Both the position numbers and the translations under genes were made by a program. Source: Pseudoselenomonas ruminantium (GTDB taxonomy: Bacteria > Bacillota > Negativicutes > Selenomonadales > Selenomonadaceae). From it: DNA of 33,875 nt. This document shows positions 22,360 to 30,469 of the stretch, one piece after another; positions within the stretch are counted from its first letter, which is position 1, and each line of letters starts with the position of its first letter. The stretch covers positions 1 through 33,875 of the forward strand of contig DFHU01000012.1 in NCBI GenBank assembly GCA_002373045.1. Direction: 5' to 3'. The notes under the pieces were generated by a model. The model was given only the letters and a program-made list of their open reading frames with translations. It searched no databases and was not told the DNA's origin.

Positions 22360-23166
22360 ATGTTAATTAAAATTGACCACGATTTTCATGAACATTTGAC
22401 CGAGACTGAACAAAAAGTCATTGGCTTCATCAATATGAATGCGGAGAAAATATCCTCCATGTCCATCAGCGATGTGGCAGAGGCCACTTATTCCTCACCG
22501 GCAACGGTCAGTCGAACCATCAAAAAATGTGGGATTTCCGGCTTTGCCGAGCTGCGCTATCTCATCACGCAAAAGACTACCGTACACAAGGACAATATCG
22601 CCGTCAATGAAATTTTCAACAAAAGCCTGACCGAAGTAACCCAGACCATCGAACAGCTGAGCATAGAAACCATTCTCGCCGTAGTCCGGGAAATCCGGCA
22701 GGCAAAGCGCATTTATCTTCTGTCTCGTGGTCTTACCGAACACGTTGCGGATGAATTTGCCTTGAAGCTCCAGCTGCAGGGCTTTAATGTCTTTGCCAAT
22801 TCCGACCCATCCATTATGCAGGATGTAACCCGCCGCATGAAAAATCAGGAGCTGGTCATTATTTTCAGTCTGTCCGGAAAGACCCCGGAATTGCTGACCG
22901 CCGCCGAAAATGCTGCCTCCTTGGGCGCACGAATTGTAACCATTACCTGTGGGGCACCGGATACACCACTCGCCCGTATCGCCCATCTTGCCATATACGG
23001 TTTTAAACACAGCCATGTATCCATCAAAAATGTTGATGCCACCTCCCGGCTGCCCATCTATGTCATCAGCCGCATCATCATCGATTATCTGACCAAGCAG
23101 CAGGAAGAAGAACGGGAAAAAGCCGCCCACAAAGAGGCGGCCTATCGCAGGGAACATTACTTTTAA
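22360..23166 (+). CDS. RpiR/MurR family transcriptional regulator (HTH plus SIS)
   Basis: A 268-residue regulator. The N-terminal HTH_6 domain (residues 1-77) has MSISDVAEATYSSPATVSRTIKKCGISGFAELR. The SIS domain (about 110-240) has ELVIIFSLSGKTPELLTAAENAASLGARIVTIT, which binds sugar phosphates. It is divergent from lacA and convergent with lacC, in the middle of the lac/tagatose locus, so galactose-6-phosphate or tagatose-6-phosphate is a plausible effector (inferred). It takes the place of the DeoR-type LacR found in lactococcal and staphylococcal lac operons. RpiR-family members can activate or repress. Its 3' coding end carries the lacC terminator. Confidence 0.88.
   Translation: MLIKIDHDFHEHLTETEQKVIGFINMNAEKISSMSISDVAEATYSSPATVSRTIKKCGISGFAELRYLITQKTTVHKDNIAVNEIFNKSLTEVTQTIEQLSIETILAVVREIRQAKRIYLLSRGLTEHVADEFALKLQLQGFNVFANSDPSIMQDVTRRMKNQELVIIFSLSGKTPELLTAAENAASLGARIVTITCGAPDTPLARIAHLAIYGFKHSHVSIKNVDATSRLPIYVISRIIIDYLTKQQEEEREKAAHKEAAYRREHYF
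23117..23141 (-). terminator. lacC terminator inside the 3' end of the regulator gene
   Basis: Minus-strand stem GCCGCC / GGCGGC with an eight-base loop followed by five U residues (A run at 23117-23121). It lies about 54 bases past the lacC stop and overlaps codons of the convergent rpiR-type gene. Confidence 0.75.
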
Positions 23167-23194
23167 GAATACTTTGCTCACGCTATCTAATCAA

Positions 23195-24124
23195 TCAGGC
23201 AATTTTTTCTATAGCAATCCGGGGCAGCAAATCCTCAACAATCTGCTTTTGCACATATCCGCTTTCTGCCTCCAGCGCATTGGCTGTTCCACAGGCGGCC
23301 CCTAGCCGCATAATTTCTTCAACCGACAGTTTGCGCTGAAGTCCTGCAGCAATCCCCGCAACGTAAGAGTCTCCAGAACCTACAGGGTTCTGACAGTCAA
23401 TTTCCGGTACGGTTACCCGATAGATATCGCCATCGACGCCAACCAGCGACCCCTGGCTCCCTAGGGAAATCGCCGCCATTTCAATCCCTTCATCCAAAAA
23501 GTGGCGTATTTCCCGCACCACATCTGCCTCACTATGCAGACGATAACCGCGCAAAGCCTCAATCTCATCCCGATTTGGCTTGATGAAATCCGGTTTTGCC
23601 GATATTCCCCGCGCCAGCAAATCGCCACTGGTGTCCAACAGGAATTTCTTTCCGGCTGCATGAGCATCCTCGATTAACTCGGCATAAAAATCTACCGGTA
23701 CGCCTTGCGGCACACTGCCGGAGGCCACCACAATATCCGCTTTGTCCAGAAGTTCCGCATATTTCTTGCGGAACTTTTTTAATTCCTCCGGACTGACTTC
23801 CGGCCCCGGCTCCAAAATCTCTGTCTGCGCGCCATCCTCGGTAAGAATCGCCAAACAGGAACGGGTTTCTCCTGCCACATCCACAAAATCTCCGTTTATT
23901 CCATAATCCTCGAGTTTTCCTGCTACAAATTCACCGGTCTTGCCTCCCAGGAATCCGGTTACCACCGTCTCTTCACCTAAAATGGTATCTACGTTTGCCA
24001 CATGAATGCCCTTCCCGCCCGGCGTATTATCTACGGATTTTGCCCGCACGATTTTTCCCTTGGCAAAATCGACCAGTTCATAGCGTTTATCCAATGAAGC
24101 ATTCAGGTTTATTACCAGTATCAT
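23195..24124 (-). CDS. lacC: Tagatose-6-phosphate kinase (PfkB family)
   Basis: Phosphorylates tagatose-6-phosphate to tagatose-1,6-bisphosphate. The 309-residue ribokinase-fold protein begins MILVINLNASLDKRYEL and has the PfkB motif VDNTPGGKGIHVANV near residue 32. At about residue 250 it has the catalytic NPVGSGDSYVAGIA with the Asp general base. LacC and 1-phosphofructokinase are close relatives; the surrounding lacAB, lacG and aldolase genes decide for LacC. It is 24 bases after the aldolase gene, with AAGGAAGG before the ATG. Confidence 0.9.
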   Translation of the reverse strand: MILVINLNASLDKRYELVDFAKGKIVRAKSVDNTPGGKGIHVANVDTILGEETVVTGFLGGKTGEFVAGKLEDYGINGDFVDVAGETRSCLAILTEDGAQTEILEPGPEVSPEELKKFRKKYAELLDKADIVVASGSVPQGVPVDFYAELIEDAHAAGKKFLLDTSGDLLARGISAKPDFIKPNRDEIEALRGYRLHSEADVVREIRHFLDEGIEMAAISLGSQGSLVGVDGDIYRVTVPEIDCQNPVGSGDSYVAGIAAGLQRKLSVEEIMRLGAACGTANALEAESGYVQKQIVEDLLPRIAIEKIA

Positions 24125-24148
24125 ATCCTTTACCTTCCTTAGTCTTTC

Positions 24149-25003
24149 TTAATAGCGGTTCTGGCTGCCACACACCTCAATCTTGTGCTGCACGATCGAA
24201 CGCATAGCTTCCTTGCCCGGTGTCATATACTTACGCGGGTCATTGGCCTCGGGATTTTCCCGGAAATATTCCTTCACCGCATTGGAGAAGGGAATTTTCA
24301 AATCCGTGGCCACATTTACCTTGCAAATGCCCAGGGAAATTGCCTTTTGCACCAGTTCATCCGGCACATCCGAAGCGCCATGGAGCACCAGCGGGATTTC
24401 TACCCGGCTGCGGATTTCCGTCAGGCGATCAAAATCCAGCTTAGGTGTTCCCTTATACAGCCCATGTGCCGTACCGATGGCCACAGCCAGACTATCAATC
24501 CCGGTATCTTCTACATAACGCACCGCATCATCAGGATTGGTATAGGCGCTGTCTGCATCTTCCACCACCAGGTCATCCTCCTGTCCAACCAGTTTCCCCA
24601 GTTCGGCTTCCACAGAAGCACCACAGGTATGGGCAAACGCCACAACTTCCTTAACCTTCGCCACATTTTCATCATAGGGCAGGCGGGAAGCATCAATCAT
24701 GACGCTGCGGCAGCCAGCGGCCACCGTATGTTCAATTTCCGCCACATCCTCATGATGGTCCAGATGGAAAGACATGGGCACATCATACTTTTCCATAGCC
24801 GTTCCCGTAAGCGCCACTAGATAATCCTTATCCGCATAACGTACCGTAGATGGCGTAGCGGCGATAATTACCGGCGAACGCATTTCATTGGCTGTATCGA
24901 CCACCACCTGAAATGTTTCCAGATTGTGAATATTGAAGGCCGGCACCGCATAATGGTTCTTTTGGGCATCCCGCAGCATATCATTGGTATTGTGTAATTT
25001 CAT
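24149..25003 (-). CDS. gatY: Class II tagatose-1,6-bisphosphate aldolase (GatY/KbaY type)
   Basis: Cleaves tagatose-1,6-bisphosphate to dihydroxyacetone phosphate and glyceraldehyde-3-phosphate using zinc. The 284-residue barrel has the zinc-binding MSFHLDHHEDVAEIE, the catalytic SVMIDASRLPYDEN (Asp/Ser), EAELGKLVGQEDD, AIGTAHGLYKG and LVLHGASDVPDE motifs. It is close to GatY/KbaY of enteric bacteria and replaces the class I LacD of Gram-positive lac operons. A fructose-bisphosphate specificity cannot be excluded from sequence alone. First gene of the aldolase-lacC operon, behind motif site 2. Confidence 0.88.
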   Translation of the reverse strand: MKLHNTNDMLRDAQKNHYAVPAFNIHNLETFQVVVDTANEMRSPVIIAATPSTVRYADKDYLVALTGTAMEKYDVPMSFHLDHHEDVAEIEHTVAAGCRSVMIDASRLPYDENVAKVKEVVAFAHTCGASVEAELGKLVGQEDDLVVEDADSAYTNPDDAVRYVEDTGIDSLAVAIGTAHGLYKGTPKLDFDRLTEIRSRVEIPLVLHGASDVPDELVQKAISLGICKVNVATDLKIPFSNAVKEYFRENPEANDPRKYMTPGKEAMRSIVQHKIEVCGSQNRY

Positions 25004-25045
25004 TTTTATCGCTCCTCTTTTTATTCAGTTTAAAACCTTGATTTC

Positions 25046-25096
25046 ATTATAAGAAAATGCCCTCTCCCTTTGTTTTCGCCTTTTGGAAAGGTTTTC
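25046..25096 (-). promoter_or_regulatory. Aldolase promoter with conserved 25-bp activator-like site
   Basis: Motif site 2 at 25072-25096 on the minus strand, exactly 20 bases, then TATAAT at 25046-25051. No -35 consensus. The site lies in the loop of the GH53 terminator-like palindrome at 25059-25107. Confidence 0.75.
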
Positions 25097-25107
25097 AGGG
25101 AGAGGGC
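25059..25107 (-). terminator. Terminator-like palindrome after GH53, enclosing the aldolase operator
   Basis: Perfect 11-bp arms GCCCTCTCCCT (25059-25069) and AGGGAGAGGGC (25097-25107). Read on the minus strand it is followed by ATTTTCTTAT. It lies nine bases past the GH53 stop. The 27-base loop is almost exactly the regulatory motif. Confidence 0.65.
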
Positions 25108-25115
25108 TGCACTAT

Positions 25116-26963
25116 TTATTGCTGCAAATAAAACTCAAAGTTATCCATAGAACCCCAGCTGCCGGCTTTAGCCTGCATTGCCACACCGATAGTGGCCTTG
25201 CCATTTTTCACCACTACATCCTTGATTTCCACCGTCTGCCATTTATTCCAGCCTGTATCGGTAATGGCTGCGGCTTTCCTTTCACCATTATCGCCAATGA
25301 TGAACAGCTCGTATTTACTCTGTCCGCCGCCACCCTGCGTGCTTACGGCAACCGTATATTTGCCATCCTTCAGACCAGTCACTTCCTGCTGAGCCACAAA
25401 GGCAAAATCCTTGTCTGCCCAGTAATGCATGGAGCCTTGCCCTAAAGAATCACCGGCCTTGCTCACCGCATCTACGGCACTCTTGTCGCCGGTAATGGTC
25501 CAACCATCCAGATTTACCTTCTCAAAGTCACCATTGACCAGCAAATTGGCTTTTTTGATGACCGTAACCGTACAGCTTACGGGCTGATTGATGCCTGCGA
25601 CTGTCCCCTTAACGGTATATGTGCCTTCCTTTTCATAGGTTGGACGGGGCGTCTGCCAGTTTACCGCCAGTTTTTCCGCATGGTCATCGGTATAAGTCAC
25701 CATGACCTTTTCCGGCAGACTCACCGGCATACCGACACCACCGGTAACGGCACAATTGTCAATCTCTCTGACTTTCGCCGTTACGGTCTTGCCGTTCTTA
25801 TCGGATACTTTCGTAAATACTTCCCAGGAATCCAGTGCTTTGCCATTTTTATCAAACATGGCCAGATTATCCCATTCATTTCCTTCACCGGTTTTCCAAC
25901 CAGCTCCATCTACAGCATACCAGTCAGGTTCCCAGTAGAACATCCCTGTTCCCCGGCCATTAGGTACATTGGCCAGCCGCTCCATAACCGCCCTGAGACC
26001 TGAAGCTTGTCCCTGCACGGTACTGCGGAAGCCGCCGATTTGTTCCTCTGCGGGACCATAGCAGTTCTTTTGCTTATCAAAGTTTTCATTGGTGTAGCCA
26101 AAGGCTGTTTCCACCACGATAACATCTTTCTGGTAACGGGCGCTGATGTCATTGAGATTATTCTGCAGCTGTTCTAAAGTACCATGCCAGAAGGGATAGT
26201 AGGAAAGGCCAATGATATCATAGTCCTTGACGCCGTTTTTCGTAATGCTGTCAAAGAAGCTGCGATAAAAAGCATTATCCCCGCCATCCGGCAGATGTAC
26301 CATCAGCTTCACATTCGGCGCTGTTTCCCGTACAGCTTTCAAGCCGGCATTCAAGAGCTCGGAGAAAGCCTTGTCGTTATCGGTGCTGGGCAGTTTGCCG
26401 ATAGGCCAGAGCATACCGCTTTTCACTTCATTGCCAATTTGAATCATTTCCGGTTCACAGCCTGCCTGTTGAAAATTCCTGACCACCTTTGCCGTATAGT
26501 CATGGACATCCTTTACCAGCTGTTCCTTGCTATGCTTTTCCCAGGCCTTCGGTGTAACCTGCTTGCCGGGGTCAGCCCACCAGTCGCTGTAATGGAAATC
26601 AATCAGCACCTTCAAGCCCAAGGCATGAGCACGCTTCGTCATGGCAATGGCACGTGCTTCATCCGTATTGCCACCGCCACCGGGGCCGGCTTTGGGGTCA
26701 TTCCAGATACGCAGACGAATCCAGTTGATGCCATGATTTTTCATAATCTGCAGTTCGTCCATCTGCGTGCCATCGGTATCATAGAATTTCGCGCCCAAAG
26801 ATTCCATCTCCGGCAGCATGGAAACATCTGCACCCTTGATGAAATTATCGCTGAGATTGGGGATAGGATTCACCTGCACTGCGGCATCAGCAGGGCTTGC
26901 CATCCACAGAGAGCCTGCGGCCACAGCAGAGAGAACTAATGATTTCAACATAGATTTACGCAT
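25116..26963 (-). CDS. Secreted GH53 endo-beta-1,4-galactanase with Ig-like and CBM61-like modules
   Basis: Cuts beta-1,4-galactan side chains of pectin or arabinogalactan. In the 615-residue product a signal peptide (MRKSMLKSLVLSAVAAGSLW, cleavage after ADA) is followed by a GH53 barrel (about 35-390). The barrel has the acid/base Glu in MIQIGNEVKSGMLW, the nucleophile in VIVVETAFGY, and GADVSMLPEMESLG and FYWEPDW. A bacterial Ig-like domain (about 405-475) and a C-terminal module with NLLVNGDFE...LDGW like galactan-binding CBM61 (about 478-615) follow. The ATG at 26963 is chosen because GAGGTGA precedes it and the signal peptide starts there. It is only 13 bases after the porin gene, so the two are probably one transcript. 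Confidence 0.93.
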   Translation of the reverse strand: MRKSMLKSLVLSAVAAGSLWMASPADAAVQVNPIPNLSDNFIKGADVSMLPEMESLGAKFYDTDGTQMDELQIMKNHGINWIRLRIWNDPKAGPGGGGNTDEARAIAMTKRAHALGLKVLIDFHYSDWWADPGKQVTPKAWEKHSKEQLVKDVHDYTAKVVRNFQQAGCEPEMIQIGNEVKSGMLWPIGKLPSTDNDKAFSELLNAGLKAVRETAPNVKLMVHLPDGGDNAFYRSFFDSITKNGVKDYDIIGLSYYPFWHGTLEQLQNNLNDISARYQKDVIVVETAFGYTNENFDKQKNCYGPAEEQIGGFRSTVQGQASGLRAVMERLANVPNGRGTGMFYWEPDWYAVDGAGWKTGEGNEWDNLAMFDKNGKALDSWEVFTKVSDKNGKTVTAKVREIDNCAVTGGVGMPVSLPEKVMVTYTDDHAEKLAVNWQTPRPTYEKEGTYTVKGTVAGINQPVSCTVTVIKKANLLVNGDFEKVNLDGWTITGDKSAVDAVSKAGDSLGQGSMHYWADKDFAFVAQQEVTGLKDGKYTVAVSTQGGGGQSKYELFIIGDNGERKAAAITDTGWNKWQTVEIKDVVVKNGKATIGVAMQAKAGSWGSMDNFEFYLQQ

Positions 26964-26976
26964 TATCGTCACCTCA

Positions 26977-28434
26977 TTAGAAGCTATAAGACAAGGCAGC
27001 ATACGCCACATCATCATATTTGGTAAAACCGGCAGAATTCTTATCGTAGGGATTAAGCCTGTAATAAGTCAATTCCAGATTGGTGTTGGCCGCCAGCATA
27101 TAACCTACGCCAAATCCCCAACCACGAACACCGGCATCGTTAGCAAAGCCAACATCTTTCATATTGCCGCCAGCAATATTCAAACGATGCTGCCAGCCCA
27201 AGGAATCTACGACACCTCCACCCAAAGCAAAATGCTCGCCATAAATATGCCAGCTGCGCGCCTTATTCCAAATCATCTTGCCATAAGTCAGGCGGTTCCA
27301 CAGACCATTCTTATTTTTGAGTACACCTGCATTATTGCGCACATATTCAGTAATAAGATTCCATTTTGGTGCCAGTTGAGTGTTCACGCCTATAGCATAC
27401 TGGTTAAGCTTATAAGCATCTGTATTCCAAGTTGTTTCCTTCGTAGTTGTCAATCCCTGATACCAATTTCCATCGTCATCCTGAAGCCACCCCTGTCCTG
27501 TCTTATAGGATACCTTTGCTGTTTTCATGGCTGTATTCGTATGCAAATTAGACAGCGTAAATGTAGTTGCCGGGCTGGCTTTTATCGAGATATTGGCAAA
27601 TTGTGCGGCAATGTTGCTATCCTGCCAGCCAGCAGCCGAAATATCGCCCACACCGATCATAGCCGTTACCTTCGGTCCGAACTGATGCTGTATATAAGCC
27701 CCATCCACGGGGTTCTCCCAGTATAGCAAGCCCTGACCCAGACTTATTTCTGTACGCCCGACAGACACTTTCGTGCCTGCGTGATTCCAGTTCAAACTGA
27801 ATTTATCCAGTCTGAACGAATTATGATTGTCGTAATTGCCATCCCAATTAGCCTGATTACTGCCACCCCAGCCATCTTTTTTGAAGGAACTGTCCTCATA
27901 TTTTATCCGCCCATCCACACTGAGATTCTTGGCCGGTTCTCCATAAATTCCCAGGCGGACACGCTTTTCCAGTTGTGTGCTCTTCTTGGTCGTACTGTTA
28001 TTATGCATTTTCATATCTTTGTTCTGGAACCAGCGCACACGAGCATCGCCATACCACTTAAAGCTGGACATGCCTTTCTTCAATTCCTGCACATCATTTT
28101 CTACGTTTTTCAGCCGTACATCCATATCTTTCAACTCATTGGCGAATTCCTTTTCCAGCTTTTTCATGGCCCCTTTGTCAGCCGGACGGGCAATATCGTA
28201 TTTTTCCAGTGCACGGCTTACCACTTCTGCCATCTCATAACGATTCATGAGTTTTGTCCCTTGGAATGTCCCATCACCGTAGCCCTCCAGCACGCCATCC
28301 TCGGCAAGCATGTTGACGGCATCGTAAGCCCAATGTCCTTCGGGCAAATCCTTGAAAGGATTCGTAGCCGCAAAGGCCGTGGAACTCATGGCTGTGGCAG
28401 CCAGTACGGCAGCAACAAGAGCTTGTTTTTTCAT
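26977..28434 (-). CDS. SLH-domain outer-membrane porin (Omp-M1/Mep45 type)
   Basis: A 485-residue outer-membrane channel. A signal peptide (MKKQALVAAVLAATAMSSTAFA) is followed by one SLH domain (about 25-80, NPFKDLPEGHWAYDAVNMLAEDGVLEGYGDGTF). A short coiled coil (about 88-122) and a beta-rich barrel ending in Tyr-Ser-Phe complete it. This layout is the standard Negativicutes porin, in which the SLH domain tethers the outer membrane to polyamine-decorated peptidoglycan. It lies between the PTS permease gene and GH53, so it likely admits galacto-oligosaccharides (inferred from context). Such porins are usually many per genome, and this one appears dedicated to the locus. TAGGAGG precedes the ATG. 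Confidence 0.93.
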   Translation of the reverse strand: MKKQALVAAVLAATAMSSTAFAATNPFKDLPEGHWAYDAVNMLAEDGVLEGYGDGTFQGTKLMNRYEMAEVVSRALEKYDIARPADKGAMKKLEKEFANELKDMDVRLKNVENDVQELKKGMSSFKWYGDARVRWFQNKDMKMHNNSTTKKSTQLEKRVRLGIYGEPAKNLSVDGRIKYEDSSFKKDGWGGSNQANWDGNYDNHNSFRLDKFSLNWNHAGTKVSVGRTEISLGQGLLYWENPVDGAYIQHQFGPKVTAMIGVGDISAAGWQDSNIAAQFANISIKASPATTFTLSNLHTNTAMKTAKVSYKTGQGWLQDDDGNWYQGLTTTKETTWNTDAYKLNQYAIGVNTQLAPKWNLITEYVRNNAGVLKNKNGLWNRLTYGKMIWNKARSWHIYGEHFALGGGVVDSLGWQHRLNIAGGNMKDVGFANDAGVRGWGFGVGYMLAANTNLELTYYRLNPYDKNSAGFTKYDDVAYAALSYSF

Positions 28435-28484
28435 GAAAATGCCTCCTAAAATTTTGAATATTATGTGATTTTGGGTATAAAAAT

Positions 28485-28528
28485 ACTCCTGCTGCCACTG
28501 TTGCCATATTCCAGTTGGCAGCAGGAGT
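28485..28528 (-). terminator. Terminator between the PTS permease gene and the porin gene
   Basis: Perfect 13-bp inverted repeat ACTCCTGCTGCCA / TGGCAGCAGGAGT with an 18-base loop. On the minus strand it is followed, after one A, by a run of five U residues. It may be partial, setting the ratio of permease to porin and GH53, since no clear promoter lies between it and the porin gene. Confidence 0.75.
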
Positions 28529-28543
28529 TTATTCCTACTTAAA

Positions 28544-30211
28544 TTAATGTGCCATCAACGCGAGGGCAAAATCCAAAGCTTTTTCCGGGTCACGGGTAAG
28601 CCCTACATATTCCCGGCCGCTGGTCGTCGCACTCTTGACCCCTTTGGCTTCGCAGTCCGTCTTCAGCTCATCATACATAGATGCCATCTGCGGTGCTAAC
28701 ACGACAAGGTCAAAATCCGTGATGATATCTTTATGCTGACCGTAAGCCATAGCAATGGATTCCACCGGAGCATGACGCTCTTGCGCACCTTTGGTGATTG
28801 CCTTGGCCAGCATGGAACTGGTAGCACCGGATGCGCAGAGTACCAGTACCCGCTTTTCTTCCTGCGGCAGTTCAGCTGCAGCTACGGCCGGAGCGCCGAC
28901 ATTTTCCACTGCTTCTGTAACCGTCTCCTCCTCTGTCTCAATACCGGCTTTTTCCTTCTCCACCAGCTGGGCATCATAAACCCGGAAGAACGGATAATAA
29001 AGCACGGCATCTACCAGGAGGAGCAAGGGAGCCAGTACAAAGGCTAATTTAGCAAAGCCCGTACCGATGATGAGACCGATGGGGGCCGGAGTAGTCCAGG
29101 GCAGAATATAGGTAAAGGAGTTCATGCCCAGTGTATCAACGAAAAACTTGAAAATCCATACATTGAAAATCGGTGCCAGGATAAAGGGGAAGAACAGTAC
29201 CGGATTCAAAACAATGGGCGCACCAAACAGAATCGGTTCGTTCACGGCAAAGGTAACGGGGATAATGGAAGCCCGTCCAACAGCTCTAAGCTGTTTGGAT
29301 TTGGCGATAAACGCACACATCGCACAGAACATCAGCGTTGCGCCCGTGCCGCCAAGGGTTGCGACAAAATACGAGGTCGGATGCGTAAGGATATTTACTG
29401 CGTGACCACCGTTGCTTACGATTTGCAAATTCGCTTCGATATTGGCAATATAAATTGCCGTTACTGCCGGTTCCACAATAGACGGGCCATGAATACCCAT
29501 GAACCAGAACATCGCCATGGCTCCATAGATGATGGCAACACCGATATAACCATCCGCTGCCACAAAGAGCGGCTTGAACACTTCCAGTACCCAGGCACCA
29601 AACATCATGCCCGTGGTTTCCTTAAAGACGATACCAAAAATCCAGTAAATCAGTACGGCTACCGACAAGGGGATAAGGTCGGCAAAAGTCTGTGCAATAT
29701 AATGGGGAACTTCATCGGGCAGCTTGATGGTGATATTGCGTTTAACGAAAAACTTGTAAATATTCGGTACCGTAAAGGCTACCACAAAAGCGGACAGCAG
29801 CCCTTTTGTGCCCATAAACTCTGTGGAGATGCCCCCTTCCACGGGAGCTACCGCCAACAGCAGCAAACAGATAATGGACACAATCATGACCGATACATCA
29901 TTAATCTGCCGCAGCTTCGGCATCTTCGTATTGATGCTGTCCGTCAGGCTCTTGGCAATGGTTGCCACCATGAGAATGCCCAATATACCCATGCTGTAGT
30001 TATAAGCCTGCCAAAGCACGCTGCTGATGGATTCCGGCCACTTGTAGTCGAAAATCTCAGGCACACAGGCCACCAGAATGAATAAGGACGAAAACAGGAT
30101 TACCGGTATGCAGCTTACAAAGCCATCCCGGATAGCCCGCAGGTAGATGTTGTTGGAAACCTTTTCAAACATCGGTTTCAAGGTCTCTACCATCTTGATC
30201 AGTTTTTCCAT
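28544..30211 (-). CDS. lacE: PTS lactose/cellobiose-type permease, fused IIC-IIB
   Basis: Imports and phosphorylates a beta-galactoside (lactose or galacto-oligosaccharide, inferred). In the 555-residue protein the IIC membrane domain (about 1-420, some ten hydrophobic segments, with GIHGPSIVEPAV, LGGTGATLMF and NEPILFGAPIVLNP) is joined by a Glu/Ala-rich linker to IIB. IIB has the phosphorylated cysteine in VLVLCASGATSSML near residue 459 and DLVVLAPQMASM. Fused IICB with separate IIA is the LacEF arrangement. The ATG at 30211 has AAGGGA upstream. Starts further upstream would lie ahead of the mapped promoter elements. Confidence 0.93.
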   Translation of the reverse strand: MEKLIKMVETLKPMFEKVSNNIYLRAIRDGFVSCIPVILFSSLFILVACVPEIFDYKWPESISSVLWQAYNYSMGILGILMVATIAKSLTDSINTKMPKLRQINDVSVMIVSIICLLLLAVAPVEGGISTEFMGTKGLLSAFVVAFTVPNIYKFFVKRNITIKLPDEVPHYIAQTFADLIPLSVAVLIYWIFGIVFKETTGMMFGAWVLEVFKPLFVAADGYIGVAIIYGAMAMFWFMGIHGPSIVEPAVTAIYIANIEANLQIVSNGGHAVNILTHPTSYFVATLGGTGATLMFCAMCAFIAKSKQLRAVGRASIIPVTFAVNEPILFGAPIVLNPVLFFPFILAPIFNVWIFKFFVDTLGMNSFTYILPWTTPAPIGLIIGTGFAKLAFVLAPLLLLVDAVLYYPFFRVYDAQLVEKEKAGIETEEETVTEAVENVGAPAVAAAELPQEEKRVLVLCASGATSSMLAKAITKGAQERHAPVESIAMAYGQHKDIITDFDLVVLAPQMASMYDELKTDCEAKGVKSATTSGREYVGLTRDPEKALDFALALMAH

Positions 30212-30239
30212 GATGATTCCCTTTCTTTCTTTGAACTTC

Positions 30240-30261
30240 GAGAGCTCATCAACCAGCTCTC
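30240..30261 (-). other. Small hairpin in the lacE leader
   Basis: GAGAGCT / AGCTCTC, seven base pairs around an eight-base loop, between the predicted RNA start (about 30270) and the lacE start at 30211. Confidence 0.5.
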
Positions 30262-30276
30262 CCCTGCTATGGTTAC

Positions 30277-30327
30277 AGTATAAGGCAAAATTGTTTCCGC
30301 GTGTTTTCACGTTTTGAAAATTTTTTC
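30277..30327 (-). promoter_or_regulatory. lacE promoter with conserved 25-bp activator-like site
   Basis: Motif site 3 at 30303-30327 on the minus strand, exactly 20 bases, then TATACT at 30277-30282. No -35 consensus. The 543-base gap from 30212 to 30754 holds this promoter, the trpS promoter and its T-box, with no gene. Confidence 0.75.
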
Positions 30328-30373
30328 AACAACATAACAGAAATGACCACACTTATTTATCTTAACAGAATAT

Positions 30374-30469
30374 CGCTTCAACGCAAATAGACTTTGTCCT
30401 ATTCTGCCTTGACAAAGCCTTTTCTGCGTGCTATTATTTTCTCGTATTTTATAGAAAACCGTTGAAGCG
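30374..30469. repeat. Ten-bp inverted repeat flanking the trpS promoter
   Basis: CGCTTCAACG at 30374-30383 and its exact complement CGTTGAAGCG at 30460-30469, one on each side of the trpS promoter (centres 86 bp apart). Confidence 0.7.
30409..30437 (+). promoter_or_regulatory. Promoter of trpS
   Basis: TTGACA (30409-30414), a 17-base spacer and TATTAT (30432-30437), eleven of twelve consensus bases. The predicted RNA start is near 30444. Confidence 0.85.

Noticed and set aside
26184..27726. Plus-strand open frames of 251 and 302 codons across GH53 and the porin
   Set aside because: They are complements of well-supported genes and show no recognisable domain.
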